A stretch of 64,000 bases of DNA from Camarhynchus parvulus (lineage: Eukaryota; Chordata; Aves; Passeriformes; Thraupidae), in assembly GCF_901933205.1 (NCBI RefSeq), contig NC_044573.1, positions 112,713,702 through 112,777,701 on the forward strand, in the 5' to 3' direction. The position numbers and the translations under genes are program-made. Below the pieces are notes generated by a model. That model did not search any database and was not told the origin of the DNA. It saw only the letters and a list, made by a program, of their open reading frames with translations. This document shows positions 56,401 to 64,000 of the stretch, piece by piece; position 1 is the stretch's first letter, and each line of letters opens with the position of its first letter.

Positions 56401-56939
56401 CCCAGCCGGGATCCCCAGCAGGACACCCCTGGCAGTGAGCAGGGAACGAGCCGTTAATTAGCATTGTTAATTAATGCGCTATTCCGCAGTGCCCCCCTGT
56501 GCCCCAGGAGCCTTCCAGCACGGAGGGAGGGCCCGGGCAGCCGTGCCAGGGGCCCCTCTCGGGGCTGCACTCACTCCTGGCACAGCCGAGGCACAGCCAG
56601 CCCCTGCCCGGCTCTGTGCCACAGCCTGGCAGCCCTGACGGTGCCCAGGGGGTGCCCAGGGGGTGCTGGGTGCGCCGAGGGTCCCCCCAAGCTCCCCCCA
56701 TCCTCAGCACCTGCCCGGGCCTGGATCAAACCCAGGCTCTGGGGACAGAAACAGCACCTGTGCCACGTGCTGGCAGCGGCAGCGGCAGCTCCCCCCGGCC
56801 CCCACGGCTCCTCTGGGGTCTTGGGAGCTCCCCAGGCCCAGCCCTGAGCCCCCTGAGCCCCCCAAGCTCAGCCCTGAGCCCCCTGAGCCCCCTAAGCCCC
56901 CCACTCTTCCAGAGCTCCCCAGCGCCAGTCCTGAGCCCC
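56401..56939. other. Unique sequence with a TTAATTAAT island
   Basis: gagccgttaattagcattgttaattaatgcgctattccgcag at 56450-56491 is another AT island of the same style. The rest is GC-rich and unassigned; 56840-56910 has a short agccccctgagccccc repeat. Confidence 0.4.
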
Positions 56940-57475
56940 ACGCTCCAAGTACCAGCTGGGCTCTCCTGGCAGTGCCCGTCTCCCCTGGCAGTGCCCAGCT
57001 GGGCTCTCCTGTCAGTGCCCAGTTGAGCTCCCCTGGCAGTGCCCAGCTCCCCTGGCAGTACCCAGCTGGGCTCCCCTGTCAGTGCCCAGTTGAGCTCTCC
57101 TGGCAGTGCCCGTCTCCCCTGGCAGTGCCCGTCTCTCCTGGCAGTGCCCATCTCCCCTGGCAGTGCCCAGCTGGGCTCTCCTGGCAGTGCCCGTCTCTCC
57201 TGGCAGTGCCCGTCTCCCCTGGCACTGCCCAGTTGAGTTCTCCTGGCAGTGCCCGCTCCCCTGGCAGTGCCCAGCTGGGCTCTCCTGGCAGTGCCCGTCT
57301 CCCCTGGCAGTGCCCGTCTCCCCTGTCAGTGCCCAGTTGAGCTCCCCTGGCAGTGCCCGTCTCCCCTGGCAGTCCCGTTGGCAGTGCCCGGCTCCTGGCT
57401 GCCCATCTCCCTGGCAGTGCCCAGCTGGGCTCTCCTGGCAGCGCCTGTCTCCCAGCCCAGCCCCGCTCCTGCTGC
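56940..57475. repeat. Minisatellite, 17-24 bp units
   Basis: ctcctggcagtgcccgtctc and cctggcagtgcccagctggg alternate; about 26 copies. Confidence 0.97.
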
Positions 57476-57544
57476 TCCCCAGCCCCCCCAGGCCCATCAA
57501 AGGGAACTGAAACCCCTCCCCAGAGAGCCCCCGTGCCCCCCAGC

Positions 57545-58030
57545 CCTGGGGGCTGCTCTGGGTCCCTGTGGGTCCCGATGGATGGATCCCTGTAGGTCCC
57601 TGTGGATTCCTGTGGGTCCCTGTGGGTCCGGAATCCGGTGGGTCCCCCCGGGTCCCTAGTGCTGCTCTGGATTCCTGTGGGTCCCTGTGGGTCCCTGTGG
57701 GTCCCGATGGATGGATCCCCGTGGGTCCCTGTGGGTCCCTGTGGGTCCCGATGGATGGATCCCTGTGGGTCCCGATGTGGGTCCCTGTAGGTCCCTGTGG
57801 ATTCCTGTGGGTCCCTATGGATCTGGAATTCCGGGGGTCTGTGCCCCCAGCCTCGAGTGCTGCTGTGGATCCCTGTGGGTCCCTGTGGGTCCCTGTGGGT
57901 CCCGTGGGTCCCTGTGGGTCCCTGTAGGTCCCGTGGATGGGTCCCTGTGGGTCCCTGTGGGTCCCTGTGGGTCCCGATGGATGGACCCCCGTGGGTCCCT
58001 GTGGGTCCCTGTGGGTCCCTGTGGATCTGT
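57545..58030. repeat. Minisatellite, 10 bp unit
   Basis: About 45 copies of gtgggtccct, broken by cgatggatggat and tggattcct pieces that recur. Confidence 0.97.
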
Positions 58031-58240
58031 GCCCACTGGAATTCCATGGCTCCGTGCCCCCCAAGGGCCCCCAGACCAGGGCTCGGGGTCACTCTGGGGT
58101 CCCCCCCAGCCTCCCCTGCCCGGGCAGGATCCAGGGGTCCCTGCAGCCCCCAGGGTGGGGCAGAACCCCCGAGACGTGCTGGCAGTGCCAGGGGTGCTGC
58201 TGGCACCGGGGACAGGGGAGACAAGGGACTGGAGAGAAGG
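58031..58240. other. Unique sequence
   Basis: Nothing recognised. Confidence 0.5.
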
Positions 58241-58600
58241 GATGGCCTGGCACGGCCTGGCCTGGCTTGGCACAGCCTGGCTTGGCTTGGTACTGCACAG
58301 CTCTTGACCACACTTGGCTTGGCCCAGCCTACCTTGGCACAGCACAGCTGGCACGTCTTGGCGTGACACTGGACAGCCCTTGGCTTGATCTGGCATGGCC
58401 TGGCTTGGCACGGCACAGCTTGGCTTGGCTTGGCACTGCACAGCCCTTGACTCTGCTTGGCTTGGCTTGGCTTGGCTCAGACCAGCCTGCTCTGGCTTGG
58501 CATGGCACGGCTTGGCATGGAATGGCTTGGCTTGGTCTTAGCATGGCAGGGCTTGGCACAGCACAGCACGGCTTGGCATGGCACACCTTATGTTGGCACC
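58241..58600. repeat. (TTGGC)n-type pentanucleotide repeat
   Basis: cttggcttggcttggcttgg with tggcatggcac variants. Confidence 0.96.
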
Positions 58601-58634
58601 AGGCTCTGTCCCTGCCCTGGTGCAGGAGCTCAGC

Positions 58635-59092
58635 TCTGTGCCGTGCCAAGCCATGCCATGCCATGCCATGCAGTGCCCATGCCATGCAGTGCCCATGCCA
58701 TGCCGTGCCCATGCCGTGCCGAGCCGAGCCCTGCCATTCCAAGCCGTGCCATGCCATGTCCGTGCTGTGCCCTGAGCGGTGCCCATGCCGTTCCGTGCCG
58801 TGTCCATGCCATTTCTGAGCTATGCCCGTGCCGTGCCCGTGCCGTGCCATGCCATGCCCTGAGCCGTTCTCGTGCCGTGCCCGTGCGGGTCCGCGCCGTG
58901 CTGCGCCCGTGCGGGTCCGCGCCGTGGCCGTGCCGTGCGGAGCCGTGCCCGTGCCGTGCTCGTGCCGTGCCCGTGCGGGTCCGCGCCGTGCCCGTGCCGT
59001 GCCGAGCCGTGCCCGTGCCGAGCCGAGCCGTGCCCGTGCGGTTCCGAGCCGTGCCCGTGCCCGTGCCGTGCCCGTGCCGTGCGGCTGCGCGG
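58635..59092. repeat. (GCCGT/GCCAT)n pentanucleotide array
   Basis: gccatgccatgccatgc at the start changes to CpG-rich gtgccgtgcccgtgccgtg toward 59090, so the same array becomes CpG-rich as it nears the CpG island. Confidence 0.97.
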
Positions 59093-60090
59093 CCGGCGGG
59101 CTCTAGGACCGCGCGGCGGGCTCGGTGCTGCAGTGGAGGCGGCGGCGCTGCGGGAGGAGGCCTGGCCGGGCAGCGCAGCGGCGGCGGCGGCTCGGCGGGG
59201 CTCGGCACGGCTCGGCGGGGCTCGGCGGGGCTCTGCGCCGGGCCCGCAGCGGCCCAGGTAACCGGGACAGCGGGACAGCGGGACAGCGGGACAGCGGGAC
59301 AGCGGGACAGCGGCACCGGCACCGCCGGCCCGGCCCGGCTCCGCTCGGGCGCGCTCGCGTCCGCTCGGCTGCGTTCGGTTCAGTTCGGCTGATGCGTTCG
59401 GCGCGGTTCGGGTGGCGCTCGGCTCGGCCCAGCTCCGTCCGGTTCGGTTCGGGTGGTGCCTTCGGAAGGGCTCGGGCCCGTCCGGAAGGGGTTCGGGTTC
59501 CTCCGCGGGGGTTCGAGTCCCTGCGGCTGAGGTTCGGCTCCCCCCGGCCGAGGTTCGGCTCCCCCCGGCGGGGCTCGGCCCGGCCCGGCGCGGCCCCGCT
59601 GTGCCCGCCGTCCCGGGCCCGCGGCAGGAAAACACGGCAGGGCCGGGCCCGCCGGGCCCCCCGGCCCCGCGCCGCCCCCGCCCGGCCCGGCCCGGCCCCG
59701 CTCGGCCCGGCCGTGCGAGCGGGGGTGGCCTCGCGGCCCGGCCGGCCCGGCCCCCGCGGCGCCGCCGTGTCCTGAGCGCGGCGCGGGCGGCTGAAGGGCA
59801 GCGGGGCCCGGTGGCACCGCCGCTGTCCCCCCGGTCCCCTCCCGGCCCGCGGTGTCACCGCCGTGTGCCCCCGGGGGACGCGGGGCCGCGGCCGCCCGTG
59901 CCCTGCCCGCGGCGGGGCCCCCGGGGAGCGGCCGGGCCGGGCCGGCCTTGCCCGAACTTGGGGATTTTGCACCAAAATCCCCCCCGGGGAGGCGCAGCGC
60001 CGCGGGGCCCGCGGGCGGGGGCGGCCGGGCCGGGCCTGCCGGGGCTGGGGGCTGCCCGGCCTGCCCGCTGTGCTGCCCCCGCCGGGCCCG
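58870..60090 (+). promoter_or_regulatory. CpG island; candidate promoter and non-coding first exon of a downstream gene
   Basis: Very CpG-dense across more than 1 kb. From 59093 to 59257 the sequence is not a simple tandem array and ends in a good donor (ggcccag|gtaacc), fitting a GC-rich 5'-UTR exon on the + strand. Immediately after is an 8-bp repeat (gggacagc, 59265-59312). No start codon with a convincing protein follows in the window. Conserved vertebrate gene order would predict DNMT3A downstream of DTNB in this direction, but this is inference from synteny alone. A minus-strand promoter is also possible. Confidence 0.45.
59262..59312. repeat. 8 bp tandem repeat
   Basis: Six perfect gggacagc units; its core matches the 9-bp satellite at 52321-52970. 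Confidence 0.97.
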
Positions 60091-60093
60091 GCT

Positions 60094-60650
60094 CCTTCCC
60101 CTGCCCTCTCCCCTTCCCTCTCCCTTCTCTCCTGCCCTTCCCTCTCCCTTTCCCTCTCCCTCTCCCTTTCCCACTCACTGCCCACTTCCTCATCACTTCC
60201 CCCTCCCTGCTCATTTTCCATCTCCCTCTCACTTTCTCCTTCCTGCTCATTTTCCCCTTCCCTTGCCTTCTCACTTCCCCTTTCCTGCTCATTTTCCCTC
60301 TCACTTCCTCCTTCCTGTTCATTTTCCCCTTCCCTCTCTCTCTCACTTCCCCCTTCCTCCTCATTTTCCCTCTCACTTCCCCCTTCCTGCTCACTTCCCA
60401 CTCCCCTCTCACTCCCCTGCCCCTCTGGCTTCCTATCGCTCTCTTCCTTCCCCCTTCCCCATCATTTCCCTTTCATTTTTGCTTTCCCTTTCCCTTTTTG
60501 CTTTCCCCTTCCTTCTTGCTCCTCTCCCTTCCCACTCACTTCCCCCTTCCCACTCCCTCCCCACTTCCCTTCCCACTTCCCCGCTGTCTCCCTTCCCCCT
60601 CAGTTCCCCTCTCTCCCCCTCTCCTTTCCCTCCCACCGCCGTTTCCTCCC
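60094..60650. repeat. Polypyrimidine tract with about 30-40 bp internal repeats
   Basis: Almost only C and T on the + strand: cccttccctctccctt, then recurring cttcctgctcattttccct and ctctcacttccccctt. Possible triplex-forming DNA directly 3' of the CpG island. Confidence 0.93.
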
Positions 60651-61040
60651 CCCGCTTTGCTTTCCGGGGTGTTTCGCCTGCGCAAACCTGCGGCCAAATG
60701 AGATTTTCCTCCTTCCCCCGGTTCCTCTTTCTGCCCTTTGTGTGACGTCGCCCGTGTCGCCGCGGGACCGGCCGGGTTCCGTGCTGCCTGCCACAGCGGC
60801 GGCCACATCCCGTGGTGGCAGTGACCCCCGGGAGCCCCGGCTTGGGGTGGGACCGGCCCCGCTGCCCCGGCAGCTCCGGCCCCCTGTGCTGAGTCAGCTC
60901 CAAACTTCCCAGTGGAGCCGTTCTGTGACATGGAGCAGCTTTGGTGACACCGAGCAGCTTTGGTGACACCAAGTAGCTTTGGTGACAAGGAGCAGTTTCT
61001 GCTCCCCCCAGGAATGGCGCCATGCTGGTGCCCACTGGCA
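60651..61040. other. Unique GC-rich sequence with regulatory-type motifs
   Basis: tgtgtgacgtcgcccg (CRE-like TGACGTC, about 60741) and gctgagtcagctc (AP-1-like, about 60889). A 20-bp unit gagcagctttggtgacacc is repeated three times at 60932-60988. No exon recognised. Confidence 0.4.
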
Positions 61041-61998
61041 GGCCCAGTGCGTCCCGGTGCATCCGGTGTGTCCCAGTGTGTCCCAGTGCATCCCAGTGTG
61101 TCCTGGTGTGTCCCAGAGTGTCGTGGTGCATCCCAGTGTGTCCCGGTGTGTCCTGGTGTGTCCCGGTGTGTCCCAATGCATCCCAGTGTGTCCTGGTGCA
61201 TCCTGGCGCATCCCAGTGCATCCCGGTGTGTCCCAGTGTGTCCCGGTGTGTCCCAGTGCATCCCAGTGTGTCCCAATGCATCCCAGTGGTGTGTCCCAGT
61301 GTGTCCTGGTGTGTGTCGGTGTGTCCCAATGCATCCAGTGTGTCCTGGTGCATGCGATCCCAGTGCATCCCGGTGTGTCCCAGTGTGTCCCGGTGCATCC
61401 CGGTGTGCCCCAGTGCATCCCGGTGTGTCCCGGTGTGTCCCAGTGCATCCTGGTGTGTCCCAGTGTGCCGTCATCCCAGTGTGTCCCGGTGCATCCTGGT
61501 GTCCCCGTGTCCCGTGCATCCCGGTGTGTCCTAGTGTGTCCGCAATGCATCCCGTGTGTCCCAGTGTCGTTGCATCCCAGTGTGTCCCGGTGTGTCCTGG
61601 TGTGTCCCGGTGTGTCCCAATACATCCCAGTGTGTCCTGGTGCATCCTGGCGCATCCCAGTGCATCCCAGTGTGTCCCAGTGCATCCCGGTGCGTCCTGG
61701 TGTGTCCCAGTGTGTCCCAATGCATCCCGGTGTGTCCCAGTGCATCCTGGTGTGTCCCCCTCTGTCCCGGTGCATCCCGGTGTGTCCTGGTACATCCCAG
61801 TGTGTCCCAGTGCATCCCGGTGTGTCCCAGTGCATCCTGGTGTGTCCCGGTGTGTCCTGGTACATCCCAGTGTGTCCCGGTGCATCCTGCTGTGTCCCCC
61901 TGTGTCCCGGTGCATCCCGGTGTGTCCTGGTGCATCCCGGTGTGTCCTGGTGCATCCCAGTGCGTCCCAGTGCGTCCCAGTGTGTCCCGGTGTCCCCC
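61041..61998. repeat. Minisatellite, 10 bp unit
   Basis: About 95 copies of gtgtcccagt, gtgtcccggt, gcatcccagt and gcatcctggt. Runs of the same order recur (61140-61250 resembles 61580-61690), so there is higher-order duplication. Confidence 0.98.
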
Positions 61999-62325
61999 GA
62001 TGACCCTGGCTATCCATGTCCCTGCAATCCGGTGGCAGCCGCCGCTGTGCCCCCGTGCCGTGCTGTGCCACACCGTGCCATGCCACGCTGTGCCACCGCG
62101 CACCGTGCCAGGGCAGCCACTCGCAGACCCTCAGGCAGTGGATTTCGTGCAGGAGGTTTTACTTTGGCCCATCCCAGTTGCATTTTGGCCCATCCCAGTT
62201 GTATTTTGGCACACCCCTTCCCACGGCAGGGCGCGGTGCCCCAGGGCAGCGCGTGGGCCGGCAGGTGCCACGGGAGTGTGCCAGGCACGCGTGTGCCACG
62301 GCGTGGCACGGCACGGCTTGGGTGT
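61999..62325. other. Mostly unique sequence
   Basis: Three copies of ttttggcccatcccagttg-type sequence at 62160-62210. No exon recognised. Confidence 0.45.
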
Positions 62326-62985
62326 GCTGGGGTGGCTCCGGGGCCTGGGATGGGTTTGGGGTTGGGGTTGGGGTTGGGGTTGGGTTTGCTGGGGTGGCTC
62401 CGGGGCCTGGGATGGGTTTGGGGTTGGGGTTGGGGTTGGATTTGAGTTTGCTGGGATGTCTCCAGGCCCCGCTGAGTTTGGGTTCGCTTGGGGGATGGCT
62501 CCAGGCCCTGGGATGGGTTTGCTGGGATGGTTCCAGGCCCTGGATTGGGTTTGGATTTGGGTTTGGGTTTGGTGGGATGGCTCCAGGCCCTGGGATGGGT
62601 TTAGGTTTGGGTTTGCTGGGGTGGCTCCAGGCCCAGGTTTGGGTTTGGGTTTAGTGGGATGGCTCCGGGGCCTGGTTTGGGTTTGGGTTTGGTGGGATGG
62701 CTCCAGGCCCTGGGATGGGTTTGGGTTTGGTGGGATGGCTCTAGGCCCTGTTTTGGGTTTGCTGGGATGGCTCCAGGGCCTGGCAGAGTTTAAGTTTGGG
62801 TTTGGGTTTGGGTTTGGGGGGATGGCTCCAGGCCCTGACAGGGTTTGGGTTTGCTGGGATGGGTTTGGGTTTGCTGGGATGGCTGCAGGCCCTGGTTTGG
62901 GTTTGGGTTTGCTGGGATGGCTGCAGGCCCTGGTTTGGGTTTGGGTTTGCTGGGATGGCTGCAGGCCCTGCTCAGTTTCTCTGCC
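62326..62985. repeat. G/T-rich minisatellite, about 35-55 bp unit with (GGGTTT)n
   Basis: Units of gggatggctccaggccctgg followed by variable numbers of gggttt or ggggtt, about 16 copies. The GGGTTT hexamer is not the telomere repeat order with adenine (TTAGGG). Confidence 0.95.
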
Positions 62986-63283
62986 AGCCCAGGAGGAGCC
63001 CTCGGCAGGCCCTGCTCCCCCGGCAGCACTGCCCCTCTGCCCCGGTGCAGGCTCGGTGTGTGCCTGCGGTGTCGGGTTCAAGTGCGGGGTTGGTGGGTGG
63101 TTCCTGGCTCGTCCCGCGGTGCCGGGCCGGTTCCCGCGGTGTCGGGTCGGTTCCCGCGGTGTCGGGCGGTTCCGGTTCCCGCGGTGTCGGGCCGGTTCCC
63201 ACGGTTCAGCACCATTCCCAGCCCAGCTCCCAGCCCACCCTGTCCCGCTGAGCATGGCTCCAGCCCGGCTCCCAGCCCTGCCG

Positions 63284-63525
63284 CAGGCCCTGCTCGCTGG
63301 GATCAGATCCTCTCCCGGGTTTTCTCTCCCCGGTAACGCAGCTCCTGCAGCTCCTGGGTGCTCCCGGCCCTGCTCATTGGGATCAGATCCTCTCCCGGGT
63401 TTTCTCTCCCCGGTAACGCAGCTCCTGCAGCTCCTGGGTGCTCCCGGCCCTGCTCGTTGGGATCAGATCCTCTCCCGGGTTTTCTCTCCCCGGTAACGCA
63501 GCTCCTGCAGCTCCTGGGTGCTCCC
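63284..63525. repeat. 80 bp tandem repeat, three near-identical copies
   Basis: The unit includes gatcagatcctctcccgggt, tttctctccccggtaacgca and gctcctgcagctcctgggtg. Copies start near 63300, 63380 and 63460, and differ at about one base. Confidence 0.96.
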
Positions 63526-63654
63526 GCCGGGCCGTTCCCGTTCCCGGAGCTGCAGCCCCTGCGGGATCCCCGGCTCCATCCACACTGTGCCACCTGCAGG
63601 GCTGGCCACAGCCTGCCGCGGGGCTGCCACACACCTCACTGGCCCATCGCACCC

Positions 63655-64000
63655 CAGAACAACCCAAAATGCCCCATAATGCCCCATAATGCCTCATAAC
63701 ACCCCATAACAACCCCTAACACCCATAACACCCCATAACACCCCATAACAACCCCTAACACCCATAACACCCCATAACACCCCATAACAACCCCAACCCC
63801 CATAACCCCCATAACAACCCCTAACACCCATAACACCCCATAACAACCCATCCCACCCCATAACAACCCATAACACCCTGTAACACCCCATAACATCCCA
63901 TCCCACCCCATCCCACCCCATAACACCCTGTAACACCCCAGAACACCCCAGAACAACCCCTAACACCCATAACACCCATAACACCCCATAACAACCCATA
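63655..64000. repeat. Minisatellite, 10-11 bp unit
   Basis: cataacacccc, cataacaacccc and cctaacaccc units; C-rich strand is the + strand; continues past the window end. Confidence 0.97.

Noticed and set aside
59103..60401. 432-codon minus-strand frame in the CpG island
   Set aside because: GC-rich composition removes stop codons; the residues are Arg/Gly/Pro/Ala low complexity with no domain.
61556..63496. A 646-codon open frame, the longest in the window
   Set aside because: It crosses a 10-bp array, unique sequence and a G/T-rich array with no known domain, and overlapping frames are open too.
62326..64000. Telomere-like repeats near the window end
   Set aside because: Units are GGGTTT and ATAACACCCC, not TTAGGG/CCCTAA in order; no run of the telomere hexamer is seen.

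Overview
This is vertebrate nuclear DNA, most likely from a bird and probably a songbird. CR1 retroposon 3' ends are scattered through it on both strands. The only gene I can name is interrupted by introns of about 5 to 9 kb. A short nuclear copy of mitochondrial ATP6 reads like an avian sequence. There are no bacterial-style operons. Almost all of the long open reading frames in all six frames are products of tandem repeats whose units lack stop codons, and they should not be read as genes.

The gene is the 3' end of beta-dystrobrevin (DTNB) on the + strand. I see three internal coding exons (22711-22870, 31431-31520, 36839-36892) and a last exon starting at 41861 that supplies two bases and then the stop codon. 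All introns between them are phase 1, so each of the two middle exons could be skipped without changing the frame. Positions 1-22710 are the upstream intron. Earlier exons (dystrophin-like domains and coiled coil) are outside the window. From about 42 kb to the end I find no recognisable coding exon. A CpG-rich block at about 58.9-60.1 kb with a good splice donor could be the first exon and promoter of the next gene. In mammals the gene downstream of DTNB in the same direction is DNMT3A, but nothing in this sequence identifies it.

The dominant feature is tandem repetition. By my hand tally about half of the 64 kb lies in more than 50 minisatellite or simple-repeat arrays with units of 3 to about 85 bp, each array usually with its own unrelated unit. 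Between them are CR1 fragments, a few LTR-like stretches, AT-rich blocks and short islands of ordinary sequence, some with clustered TTAATTA motifs that look like remnants of conserved non-coding DNA.

Several arrays touch the gene. Arrays run up to the 3' splice sites of the exons at 22711 and 31431. A CR1 ends about 60 bp before the exon at 36839. A near-identical 0.45 kb direct repeat (22971 and 40659) flanks two DTNB exons. The arrays are old enough to have been copied: a 20-bp-unit array and its flank occur twice (3.0-3.75 kb and 6.6-7.4 kb), and the ATP6 fragment sits at the edge of the second copy. All coordinates of repeats and retroelements are estimates by eye; the exon boundaries are exact to the base under the stated splice model.
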